A stretch of 14,150 bases of DNA from Terriglobales bacterium. Lineage in GTDB: Bacteria; Acidobacteriota; Terriglobia; Terriglobales; Acidobacteriaceae. Location of the stretch: contig JASHXK010000245.1 of the NCBI GenBank assembly GCA_030043575.1, positions 1 through 14,150 on the forward strand, written 5' to 3'. The first letter of the stretch is position 1; each line of letters begins with the position of its first letter. Shown here piece by piece: positions 7,528 through 14,150 of this stretch. The notes under the pieces were generated by a model, which saw nothing but the letters and a program-made list of their open reading frames with translations, was not told the origin of the DNA and searched no databases. Both the position numbers and the translations under genes were made by a program.

Positions 7528-7549
7528 CTGATTTCGTAAATCAAATCAG
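7528..7549. other. short inverted repeat after copy A
   Basis: CTGATTT (7528-7534) and AAATCAG (7543-7549) form a 7-bp dyad with an 8-nt spacer, about 80 nt before the DUF4242 start. It could be an operator or a chance AT-rich dyad. Confidence 0.2.
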
Positions 7550-7631
7550 TCCCTTATCCGAAAGAGGATTGCTTGCACCCGCCGAGGAACTGGACTATGC
7601 TTTTTGAGCAGATTGGCAAGGGAGTAAGGAT

Positions 7632-7898
7632 ATGCCAGTTTACATGGTTGACCGTGACTTGCCGGGAATCCAGATGGAACAACTGGCCGCTGCGCAAAAA
7701 GCGGCAATTGACCTCAGCCAGAAAATGACTGCTCAGGGAAAGAACGTGCGCTACATCCGGAGCGCATTCGTGCCCGGCGAAGCACATTGCATGTGCTTCT
7801 TCGAGGCGGCGAACCCCGATGTGGTCAAGGAACTGAACGAGACAGCCAAGATTCCCTTCAAGCGCATCGTCGAGGCGATGGACTTGACTCCGAAATAG
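7632..7898 (+). CDS. DUF4242 small protein (SCO4226-like nickel-binding family)
   Basis: This 88-residue protein begins MPVYMVDRDLPGI and has the family's ferredoxin-like alternation. It shows an N-terminal strand, a helix rich in Ala/Gln (EQLAAAQKAAIDLSQKM), the strand VRYIRSAFVPGEAHCMCFFEA with two Cys, and the final helix region NPDVVKELNETAKIPFKRI. Some DUF4242 proteins, such as Streptomyces SCO4226, bind nickel; metal binding here is by family only. The ATG at 7632 follows GGAG (7621-7624) and AAGGA (7626-7630). The gene is intact although its neighbours on both sides are broken. It is cytoplasmic, with no signal. The upstream repeat copy ends 107 nt before it and may influence its expression. 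Confidence 0.75.
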   Translation: MPVYMVDRDLPGIQMEQLAAAQKAAIDLSQKMTAQGKNVRYIRSAFVPGEAHCMCFFEAANPDVVKELNETAKIPFKRIVEAMDLTPK

Positions 7899-8005
7899 GT
7901 TAGTCCCTTGGCTCCTGAGTTTCGAGTTGGTCAGCGGTTGCCTACAGCAGCTGTGCTAGTGGGAGTTCGGTGTGTCTGTCGTTCCTGCTCCCACGTCCAC
8001 ATGAA

Positions 8006-8170
8006 GGACTTTTTCAACAGCCACTGGATACTACGCCAGCTATCTTGGCAGAAGTGCCCCAAACTGGATGACCAGAAATGTATGACGAGCGGGCGATCGT
8101 CATTTTATAGGGCGTCCTAGCGCGTCGGTTTTTCAGCGAATCCTCGTGGAAAGAGTTTTTCAACACTCAC
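8006..8170 (-). mobile_element. MITE-like element, copy C (diverged, rearranged ends)
   Basis: Read on the minus strand, this region aligns with copies A and B through the core: GACGCGCTAGGA, then GCCCTATAAA, GACGATCGC and ATTTCTGGTCA. Spacing is similar and there are many substitutions. Unlike A and B, both ends face the same way on the plus strand: GGACTTTTTCAACAGCCAC (8006-8024) and AGTTTTTCAACACTCAC (8154-8170). The left end continues into GATACTACGCCA, matching the outer end of copy B (GATATTACGCCA), but placed inside the element. It is an old copy with an inverted end, or two overlapping truncated copies. Confidence 0.65.
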
Positions 8171-8174
8171 TCCA

Positions 8175-8366
8175 CTAACCAGAAGCGACGCACACCTGCC
8201 GCCGGAATCGCTCCAGCGCCAACGTGTCGTCTGCGTTATCGTCGGAAGAGATTTCAGCGCGATCAATCGGGCGCGGCGAGGTGTCCTCGGCCTTGTACAC
8301 CACCCACATACAACCGCCTCCCGGCTTGCTGAGGATGCGGTAGTGGGAAATAGTCTGGTCGATCAT
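8175..8366 (-). pseudogene. 5' remnant of a PknB-type Ser/Thr protein kinase
   Basis: The fragment begins MIDQTISHYRILSKPGGG, the usual start of Acidobacteriota PknB-type kinases, and continues CMWVVYKAEDT, a degraded form of the glycine loop GGGGMGVVYKAEDT. The VAIK-type lysine region is missing in this frame (PIDRAEIS) but appears in the neighbouring frame as IALKSLP, showing a frameshift near 8245-8268. The later motif ALERFRR is back in the first frame. Translation stops at 8175, five bases from repeat copy C, so the rest of the kinase (HRD, DFG and beyond) is gone. There is no functional product; the repeat end probably marks the breakpoint. Confidence 0.75.
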
Positions 8367-8377
8367 CAGGTCGCTTT

Positions 8378-8404
8378 AGCAGCACATCGTGACGATGTGC
8401 TGCT
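8378..8404. other. perfect 12-bp hairpin
   Basis: AGCAGCACATCG, a TGA spacer and CGATGTGCTGCT form a perfect 12-bp stem with a 3-nt loop. It lies 20 nt after the ancestral stop of the broken periplasmic gene and 11 nt before the kinase remnant, both on the minus strand. It has no adjacent T-run on either strand, so a classic intrinsic terminator is unlikely. It could be a REP-type palindrome or an RNA-level structure. Confidence 0.5.
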
Positions 8405-8424
8405 CACGGTATTTCGCCATCTTT

Positions 8425-8954
8425 CTACTTGTTAACGTTGACCATCGGAATCATGGACGCTAACTGCAGATTGATCATCAGGTCGACACGGTGGTCGATC
8501 TGATACCAGAGCCGTCTTCCTGGCCGAGATCGCCTTTTCGAAGATCGGAACATACTTCATGCGCAAGTCCAGCAGCTGCTGTTCCACGGCCGTCGATCGC
8601 TTCATGTAGTCCTGCGCCTGCGCATCGGTCATGGTGTTGTAGTTGGCCGCATATTCCTTGATCAGTGCCCAGCGCTCGTCATTGGGCTTGATGGCTTCCT
8701 GTCTGTACTGGTCAAAGATGGGCCAGAACTTGGTGGCCTCATCCGGGGTCAGGACCATGTTCTCCGCCATGATTTGCTTGCGCTGCGCGCGCAGATTCTG
8801 ACGCAGCAGTTGGATGTCCTGATCGCTCGCGGGCCTGTGGCTGCCCGGCAGCCTCTCCCGCCGAGCTTCGCGAATCTTGGCTAAACGCGGGCAGTGTGGC
8901 GAGTACCATCGCACTGGCAACAATGAGTAACGCGGCTAGTCTCTTCTTCGGCAT
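8425..8954 (-). pseudogene. secreted periplasmic helical protein (Spy/CpxP-like size), two frameshifts
   Basis: A clear start at 8954 with GAGGAG upstream encodes the signal peptide MPKKRLAALLIVASAMVLATLPAFSQ. The downstream mature part lies in another frame, running through SDQDIQLLRQNLRAQRKQIM, LTPDEATKFWPIFDQYRQEA and YVPIFEKAISARKTAL. The frame therefore slips around 8825-8865. A second slip near 8503-8509 restores a plausible end, QIDHRVDLMINLQLASMIPM, stopping at TAG 8425-8427. The repaired protein would be about 175 residues, mostly helical, exported and mature in the periplasm. Its LTPDEA helix resembles stress-type periplasmic proteins only loosely. Sequencing error is possible, but two slips plus broken neighbours favour decay. 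Confidence 0.7.
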
Positions 8955-9279
8955 GCTGTCTCCTCGCATCCTCCAGCTTCAGCGATGTTGCGATAAAGCT
9001 CGTTTCACAATGTGGATCTTCCACCTGGGCGGGGTACGAACCTCCGTTGCAGCGTCCCAAGCCCCGTTACGAAACCAGTCTTCGCGGTCCATACGCGCCC
9101 CATTGTAACCGCTGCAGGATCATTGGTGATAAATCTTCGTTGCACTCATGTGGCGTCGGGCAACGGAACTTGGGCGCAAGCGCCTGTTCACCGCAGTTAC
9201 CGTTAGCCTCCCCTGAGAATGTCTTCGAAACACATCGACGGTGGTTCGGCACAAGCTGACTTCAGGGGTGCGAGTTTCA
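8955..9279. other. 325-nt intergenic region, no gene seen
   Basis: This lies upstream of the broken periplasmic gene and downstream of the lipoprotein gene, both on the minus strand. Except for the ribosome site of the former and a short GGCGC-AA-GCGCC dyad near 9171-9184, I see no reading frame, RNA gene or terminator with a T-run. Confidence 0.5.
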
Positions 9280-11184
9280 TCACGGGGCGAAATAGCCAGA
9301 GATATCCAACAGCAAATGAGTCGTGCCGTCGGCGTATGCGTCTACCGATCCGTTGGTGAGGGGAACCATGGCCATGTTTGAGGTCAGCGCTCCGTCGTAG
9401 GCATTCAGAGTTGAAACCGTCGGCTGAGGCTGCCCGTCCGGCCACAAGGTCAAATATCCCACCGGACCGGCGGCTGGCAGAACTGTCGCGTTGAACACTA
9501 CCGCCAGCGCCGTAGACGGAACACCGCAATTCCCCGCCACTCTTACCGGCGGACTCAACCGCCCCGTGAAGGGATGACCGCCGTTACTGCGCGTATCCAA
9601 CACCCGGCAGGGTTTCACGTTGCGCAGCGAGAGGCCTCCCGGTCCGGACGGGGCGAAGTACCCGTTGGTATCGATCAATAGGTCGGTGTCGTTGCTGGCG
9701 TAGGTTGCAATGTTTCCGCTCGTTCCGGCGGGTAAAAGCGCGGCGTTGGCTACCACGGTGCCGGTCGGTGCATTCAATATCGAGGTGTTCGGCTGCGGCT
9801 TGCCCGCAGGCCATGCGCTTAAGTAGGAAAGCGTACCTTTCCTCGGCAGGGCGGTGAAGTTCAGCGAGTATCCCTGGGCTGTACTGGGAATACCGCACGT
9901 GCCTCCAGAGATAGGAAAGTTCTGTACTTGCCCGGCGTGCAGGTATTGTCCGCCGCGCGTATCGGCAATGCGGCACGGTCTTAACGGATAGAAAGCCAAA
10001 GTCGGGTGGGTCGGAGTTGGCGATTCGAAATAGCCGTCGATATCGAGAATAAGATTGGTCGGATTGCTCGCATAAGCATAAACACTTCCGGTGTTTGCCC
10101 CGGCCGTAATGATGGCAGCGTTGGCTTTAACCCGCCCGTCGGCTGAGTTCATCAACGACACATTGGGCAAGATCGGGCTGTCGGGATACAAGGTCAAGTA
10201 ACCCACGGGGTGCGACGGCACCAGAGTAACGTTGAATGAATATGCGACGGCATAGGGAGGAATATTGCAACTCGCTTGCCCGGCAACAGGATACGGCTCG
10301 GGCTGCTTGCCGTCAGGGCCAGATTGTGTCCCGCGCGTGTCTATCAGCCGGCAGGGCGTTATCGGCACGAACTGCAGTGGCAAGTCAGCGGCGCTGCAAC
10401 TCTGATCCAGGATTTCCTCAGCATCACCCGTTCCGTGGCTGCCCGTGTAATAGGTGTTCAGGAAATAGAACTGATCACTTCTCTGGCTGCCGACAATCGC
10501 GATGCTCTGATCCGCCATATTGCTTCTGTCCACGTGGGGAATGTGGAGAACAGCTTGCCACGGGTTAACATTTCCACCAAGTTGCGATATTTTGATGATT
10601 TCATATGGGTAGTATCGCGGCGGCAGATTCAGCGTGACAAACATGGACGACTGCGGATAGAGTCCGAACCGGCTATCGTTCGCTTGCAGCATACCGTCAA
10701 CATCGGAACGAACGCACGACATGTGAATGTGAAGTTGATTCTCGGTGCGAGCAAACTTGGAGTTGATCGCCAGTCCCATGTGCGGGGCTGGCATGGCCGG
10801 AAAGTCATACGATGCAAACGAGCTGTTCTCCCAGATATCGATTACGTCGATGTTTGTAAATACTTGTGGATCTTCAATGCCCGTGACTTTGTCGGTGGGG
10901 ATGGTGAGATATCCCTGCGGTTTTGAGTCGCTATGGTCTTTCACAACTACATAACGTGATCCTGGATCGTAATACCTGCAGGAGGAATTGCTGTTCAGGT
11001 CCCGCTTGCAGCATTGTGCGAGCGAGTACAGCGTATTCGGCGCAGGGTCGAGCGTGCACTGCTCGGCTTCGACTGGCGACGGCGAAGACGGCGCATCGAC
11101 AGGAGTGGAGTATCCCCCACAGCCTAGGAGTAAAGCGGTTAAACATGAGCCCAACGCAAGCAGCGTTAACTGGCAACGATACAT
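9280..11184 (-). CDS. lipoprotein: CDP-diacylglycerol pyrophosphatase-like domain plus three GYFAP repeats
   Basis: The ATG at 11184 (634 aa) is chosen over an upstream TTG because GAGGG lies five bases before it. Residues 1-22 form a lipoprotein signal with lipobox LLGC (C22). Residues about 48-265 match Cdh (CDP-diacylglycerol pyrophosphatase, HIT superfamily): GYLTIPTDKVTGIEDP (91-106), LAINSKFARTENQ and the catalytic-type LHIHMSC (151-157), followed by VRSDV. E. coli Cdh hydrolyses CDP-diacylglycerol to phosphatidate and CMP and stands alone at about 250 aa. Residues about 272-386, 397-512 and 520-634 are three copies of a beta-rich repeat. Each starts PCR(L/I/V)xDTR, has a middle segment with SxLNA-like text and ends GYF. 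These repeats occur at C-termini of exported Acidobacteriota proteins. Activity outside the cytoplasm is inferred, not shown. Confidence 0.88.
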   Translation of the reverse strand: MYRCQLTLLALGSCLTALLLGCGGYSTPVDAPSSPSPVEAEQCTLDPAPNTLYSLAQCCKRDLNSNSSCRYYDPGSRYVVVKDHSDSKPQGYLTIPTDKVTGIEDPQVFTNIDVIDIWENSSFASYDFPAMPAPHMGLAINSKFARTENQLHIHMSCVRSDVDGMLQANDSRFGLYPQSSMFVTLNLPPRYYPYEIIKISQLGGNVNPWQAVLHIPHVDRSNMADQSIAIVGSQRSDQFYFLNTYYTGSHGTGDAEEILDQSCSAADLPLQFVPITPCRLIDTRGTQSGPDGKQPEPYPVAGQASCNIPPYAVAYSFNVTLVPSHPVGYLTLYPDSPILPNVSLMNSADGRVKANAAIITAGANTGSVYAYASNPTNLILDIDGYFESPTPTHPTLAFYPLRPCRIADTRGGQYLHAGQVQNFPISGGTCGIPSTAQGYSLNFTALPRKGTLSYLSAWPAGKPQPNTSILNAPTGTVVANAALLPAGTSGNIATYASNDTDLLIDTNGYFAPSGPGGLSLRNVKPCRVLDTRSNGGHPFTGRLSPPVRVAGNCGVPSTALAVVFNATVLPAAGPVGYLTLWPDGQPQPTVSTLNAYDGALTSNMAMVPLTNGSVDAYADGTTHLLLDISGYFAP

Positions 11185-11258
11185 GCTCGCCCTCAAAAGC
11201 TAGCCCACCTAGTTACCCTGGCTTGACACCTCGGCTCGAAGGTAATAGTGAGCCGGGA

Positions 11259-11286
11259 TTTATATTTTGGCACGTTGGGTGACCAA
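11259..11286 (-). promoter_or_regulatory. candidate promoter of the Cdh-like lipoprotein, with overlapping dyad
   Basis: On the minus strand TTGGTC (11281-11286) and TATAAA (11259-11264) are separated by 16 nt and lie about 75 nt before the ATG. The -35 match is weak (3 of 6), the -10 good (5 of 6). A dyad TTTTGG...CCAAAA (11265-11270 and 11283-11288) overlaps the spacer and -35, where a repressor could bind. Confidence 0.35.
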
Positions 11287-11439
11287 AACTATATCCAAGA
11301 ATAGCCTCCGCCTCTAGCTTTTTTTTCATCCTGGCGACTCCCGACCCCAAGAGGAAGGCCAGACTTGCCTGGCTGGGGCATCGCTAACGTATGCGGGGGG
11401 TCGTTGGACGGTACGGCTCTGCCGGGATCCACCCAGATG

Positions 11440-11620
11440 ATTGGCGTAATGTCCCGTGGCTGTTGAAAAACTCTTTTGGCGCCCTGGCCCTGAAAACTCG
11501 ACGCGCTAGGATGCCCTATAAACGACGATCGCTCCCTCGGTATACATTTCTGGTCACCCAAGTAGAGGCGATTCTGCCGCATCAGGGACTTTTTCAACAG
11601 CCACGCGATATTACGCCAAT
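11440..11620 (+). mobile_element. MITE-like element, copy B (149-bp core, extended inverted ends)
   Basis: The core 11456-11604 is 143/149 identical to copy A. The inverted ends extend outward: ATTGGCGTAAT (11440-11450) and its exact reverse complement ATTACGCCAAT (11610-11620). Across 34 bp the two ends agree at 31 positions, so 181 bp is probably the full element. There is no transposase inside; the small frame containing MPYKRRSLPRYTF is shared by A and B and has no ribosome site. No clear target duplication is seen. The right end stops 14 nt before the cupin start codon. Confidence 0.8.
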
Positions 11621-11634
11621 TACAATTAGGCGCT

Positions 11635-12060
11635 ATGAGACACCGTAAGAACGCCTTCACTTCGTTGGCCTCGGTCTTCGTTGTTCTCCTTGCCTCGTCG
11701 TCTCTTTCAATTTGGTCGGCAAGCGTGAGTGGTATGCCAACGCTACATCCTAAGCTGGTACGGTTGGATAGCCTTGGCAAGGATTATCTTCCCATTCTTG
11801 GCCCCCCTGAAAGCGTCTCAATGAGATCGGGGTTGGTAATGCTTATGCCGGGCAAGTCGGTAGGAAAACATTCGACCGAGCACAACGAAGAGCTGCTGGT
11901 CGTACTGGAAGGTACAGGTCAGATGACCTTTGCCGACGGCTCAACAATGCCCGTCGAAGCCAATCACGCCCTGTATTGTCCGCCGGAAAGCCAGCATAAT
12001 GTCACCAATTCCGGAACAGGGCCTTTGCGTTACGTATACGTCGTCGCAACGGCAAGATGA
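11635..12060 (+). CDS. secreted cupin-domain protein
   Basis: This 141-residue protein has an N-terminal signal or membrane anchor (MRHRKNAFTSLASVFVVLLA, cleavage likely after the SxS/A region near residue 30) and a single cupin domain. Cupin motif 1 is PGKSVGKHSTEHNEELLVVLEG, with the His pair and Glu that bind a metal. Motif 2 is CPPESQHNVTNSG, with the third His. The single-domain size fits small cupin_2 proteins. Function is unknown: carbohydrate or small-molecule binding, or isomerase/dioxygenase activity, outside the cytoplasm. The ribosome site is weak (AGGCGCT at 11628-11634). Repeat copy B ends 14 nt upstream of the ATG, so the native leader may have been replaced by the element. Confidence 0.8.
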   Translation: MRHRKNAFTSLASVFVVLLASSSLSIWSASVSGMPTLHPKLVRLDSLGKDYLPILGPPESVSMRSGLVMLMPGKSVGKHSTEHNEELLVVLEGTGQMTFADGSTMPVEANHALYCPPESQHNVTNSGTGPLRYVYVVATAR

Positions 12061-12147
12061 ACCCCAGGTGAGAGCTTTCTGCGAACAGGTTAGACATGAT
12101 GGTTTTCGCGCCACCGCACGCTGTTGTCCTTTCCAGCGAGTTTCGAC

Positions 12148-13566
12148 TTACTGCAGGGATTGCCCTTGCTCGACCACGAGCTTATACGCGATGTAGTACT
12201 TATAGATGTTGCTGACGTATTGGACCGTTGTCTGCCCCACCTTTTGCGACACCAGCAACTCGACGTTGCCGAACCACTTGTTGGGATCGAGTCCTTGGGC
12301 TGCTGCTTGCTCCCGAATATCGGCAATGCGATTGGGGCCCGCGTTGTACGCTGCGAAAGTGAATAGCAGGCGGTTCATCGGGTCAATCTTGGGGTCATCA
12401 AAATAGCGCTCTGCGATCGAATTCAACAGCTTCACCCCCGCGTGAATATTGTTCGCTGCGGTCCCTATGTCGGGGATGTCGATGGGTGGTGCCGACGCGG
12501 TTGACGGCTTGACCTGCATGATACCAATAGCGCCCCCGGGACTTCTCGCCGCCTGGTTGAGTTGGGACTCCTGGTAGCCCTGGGCGATGATCATAAGGTA
12601 ATCGAAACCATATTGCGATGAATACGTCTTGAAGGAATTCGCCAACTCGTCGAATTTCTTGATTTGTTCTTCATCGGTCGGATTCGTGATCCACTGATTG
12701 CTTTCCAGGTATCGCCGCATCAGGGTGTTGCCAAACGACGTTCCGGCGGCATGGGTCCTGACGAATTCATCTACCAACTCCTCGAACTTCGGATTGTTCT
12801 TGCGGACCGCCCACGCCAGGTCCTCCTGGTTGGCAATAACGATACTGAACTGAGGGGTAATGTTGTGAAAAACGCTGGCCCAAAGCCTGGCACGCTGTGT
12901 GATGGTAACGGTTGCGGGAAGAATGCCGGCATTCACCATCTCCATCAGGTCTTCGTCCAGCAGGTTCTTGTCGGCGCTCTCGACCAAGATGGGTGGCTTG
13001 CCTTGCTTCCGTAAAGAGTCGTTGACCTTTTCCAGATTTCCATAACTGGTAGTGATGGGATTGACGAAGACTTTCTTGCCGCTCAGGTCCTGCAACGACG
13101 CAACCGGGCCGAAGTCCTTTCCGGTCACAAGAATCTGTTTTACGCCAGTTTCAATCGGGACGGAGAATGCCACCTGCTGCGACCGTTCAAGGGTCATGGT
13201 CACCGGGTATGCGATGAGGTCGCCAACGCCTTCGTTCAAGTACGATTCAAGTTGATCAGGCCGGACCGGAATAAACGTGACCTGCACGTGCTGTCTGGTA
13301 TGTAGTTTCTGATTTGCGAATTGCTCGAAGGATTGCAGCGCCTCGTAAGAAATGCCCTCCGGCTTTCCATCAATGTAGAAAAAGCCCGAGCGGCTATATA
13401 CGACGAGGGCTCGAATTGTGCCGCGCTTGACCATTTCATCCAAGTCGCCGGCATGGCGCTCGAAGTTCACAGGCAAGCCGCTGACACCTGACTGGGATGG
13501 AGTCTTGTCGGCAGCAACCAGGCATACTGACGCAGCCAGAATCAAGCTTAGGGCCGCCCAACGCAT
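12148..13566 (-). CDS. MltF-like membrane-bound lytic transglycosylase (solute-binding + SLT domains)
   Basis: The start taken is the ATG at 13566 (472 aa); a GTG directly before it is possible. A signal peptide (MRWAALSLILAASVCLVAAD) has no lipobox, so a soluble periplasmic or loosely attached protein is likely, unlike the E. coli MltF outer-membrane form. Residues about 48-290 are a type-3 periplasmic solute-binding domain (GTIRALVVYSRSGFFYI; GVGDLIAYPVTMTLERSQ), the regulatory half of MltF. Residues about 315-460 are the goose-type SLT domain with catalytic E333 in AQGYQESQLNQAA, GAIGIMQVKPSTA, and AAYNAGPNRI near 405. The enzyme cleaves murein between MurNAc and GlcNAc, forming 1,6-anhydro ends. 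It converges on the cupin gene; no operon partner is visible. Confidence 0.9.
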   Translation of the reverse strand: MRWAALSLILAASVCLVAADKTPSQSGVSGLPVNFERHAGDLDEMVKRGTIRALVVYSRSGFFYIDGKPEGISYEALQSFEQFANQKLHTRQHVQVTFIPVRPDQLESYLNEGVGDLIAYPVTMTLERSQQVAFSVPIETGVKQILVTGKDFGPVASLQDLSGKKVFVNPITTSYGNLEKVNDSLRKQGKPPILVESADKNLLDEDLMEMVNAGILPATVTITQRARLWASVFHNITPQFSIVIANQEDLAWAVRKNNPKFEELVDEFVRTHAAGTSFGNTLMRRYLESNQWITNPTDEEQIKKFDELANSFKTYSSQYGFDYLMIIAQGYQESQLNQAARSPGGAIGIMQVKPSTASAPPIDIPDIGTAANNIHAGVKLLNSIAERYFDDPKIDPMNRLLFTFAAYNAGPNRIADIREQAAAQGLDPNKWFGNVELLVSQKVGQTTVQYVSNIYKYYIAYKLVVEQGQSLQ

Positions 13567-13697
13567 CACATCACTCTACCACTGCTCGTGGGCACCATGA
13601 CGAGGTCGGGAACGCAGTCATTCCATTTCAACACGAGTCGCCTTGGCCTATAACTGGCGAGAACACGTGATAGTACTCAAATGGGAGAGGCAGAATC

Positions 13698-14150
13698 CTA
13701 GAAGATTGTCATTTTGCCGCCGGGGACGAAGCAGGTCCCGCCGTTCGAGCAATCCGCGTTGGTGCCGCAGAACTTCGTGGGGCGGTTCAAGCACGTCCCC
13801 TGCCATGGGTAGGTGTTGTCCCAGTTATGGAGACCGCTGGCTTGGTCCTTTTTCTCCCACATCAGTTTCGTATTCAGGTCAGTGATCGTACCGTCGCCGT
13901 TGTCCTGGTATCTAAGCGGTCCCCCGGCCCTTATGTCACCGTCATCGCCCATCACATAGGAAGTCGTCTGTCCGGTGGCGGGAAACCGCTGTTTGGAAAC
14001 CGGTGGACAATTGTCGGCGGGTTCCGGACGCCCTGTGTCTGCAATGTTCTCGACAGTCTGGGTGGATTTAGCCCGCACCTGGCCCTGGTCAGATTGCGTA
14101 TACCCAACGCCCGCCCACAAGAGCGTAATACACACGGCATTAAGCGTCAG
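13698..14150 (-). CDS. secreted DUF1566 (Lcl-type) protein, 5' end outside window
   Basis: The frame is open to the right edge. The edge residues (NAVCITLLWAGVGYTQS) are the hydrophobic part of a signal peptide, so the true start lies just beyond the window. The mature part has RFPATGQTTSYVMGDDGD, then RYQDNGDGTITDLNTKLMWE, the characteristic start of DUF1566 domains. A cysteine-rich insert (CLNRPTKFCGTNADCSNGGTC) follows. The protein stops soon afterwards (GGKMTIF, TAG), although DUF1566 domains usually continue with a DWRLPN-type segment that is absent here or in any continuing frame I can see. It is probably C-terminally truncated, or a short variant. Confidence 0.6.
   Translation of the reverse strand: MTLNAVCITLLWAGVGYTQSDQGQVRAKSTQTVENIADTGRPEPADNCPPVSKQRFPATGQTTSYVMGDDGDIRAGGPLRYQDNGDGTITDLNTKLMWEKKDQASGLHNWDNTYPWQGTCLNRPTKFCGTNADCSNGGTCFVPGGKMTIF

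Noticed and set aside
7353..7607. Frame containing MPYKRRSLPRYTFLVTQ inside repeat copy A (and 11391-11648 in copy B)
   Set aside because: Shared only because the repeat is shared; no ribosome site, no protein-like composition, and it runs out into unrelated flanks.
7959..7994. GTGGGAG ... CTCCCAC inverted repeat after the DUF4242 gene
   Set aside because: Seven-bp arms with a 22-nt loop and no T-run; plausible by chance.
10276..10926. Plus-strand frame of 216 codons
   Set aside because: Antisense to the Cdh-like domain of the lipoprotein, whose motifs are unambiguous.
1..14150. CRISPR array, rRNA, prophage or secondary-metabolite cluster
   Set aside because: No regularly spaced short repeats, no rRNA-like sequence, and no integrase, capsid, synthase or carrier-protein motifs were seen on either strand.

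Overview
The window most likely comes from an Acidobacteriota genome (class Terriglobia or close to it) or a metagenomic contig of that kind. This is inferred from protein style, not from a marker gene. The pointers are a kinase remnant beginning MIDQTISHYRIL, the repeated 'PCR-x-x-DTR ... GYFAP' domain in a secreted lipoprotein, and a conserved surface-protein C-terminus at the left edge. No rRNA, tRNA or CRISPR array was found.

Left part (1-1356): the C-terminal end of a large surface or fibre-like protein runs off the left edge. It converges on a two-gene minus-strand operon of small unrecognised proteins (1009-1356, then 677-982), both with strong Shine-Dalgarno sites. An imperfect palindrome (about 599-655) lies between the converging units.

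Metabolic part (1706-7078): an MFS organic-acid transporter overlaps by 8 nt an amidohydrolase of the 2-pyrone-4,6-dicarboxylate lactonase (LigI) family, so the pair looks like an uptake-and-hydrolysis unit. Convergent to it is galE (UDP-glucose 4-epimerase, GTG start). Divergent from galE is a three-module redox protein: MOSC domain, FAD/NAD reductase and plant-type [2Fe-2S] ferredoxin.

Decayed corridor (about 7079-8970): a truncated Tat-signal gene, an intact DUF4242 gene, a broken Ser/Thr kinase start and a periplasmic-protein gene with two frameshifts lie among copies of a short non-coding repeat with inverted ends (MITE-like). One copy is at 7376-7524, a near-identical copy is at 11456-11604 (143/149 identical, by hand count), and a diverged, rearranged copy is at about 8006-8170.

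Right part (9280-14150): a minus-strand lipoprotein fuses a CDP-diacylglycerol pyrophosphatase-like (Cdh, HIT-type) domain to three copies of the GYFAP repeat. It is followed by repeat copy B placed immediately upstream of a secreted cupin gene, an MltF-like lytic transglycosylase with a solute-binding domain, and a fragment of a DUF1566 secreted protein cut by the right edge. The most unusual items are the Cdh fusion lipoprotein and the MITE family with its rearranged third copy. I saw no complete multi-gene defence or biosynthetic system.
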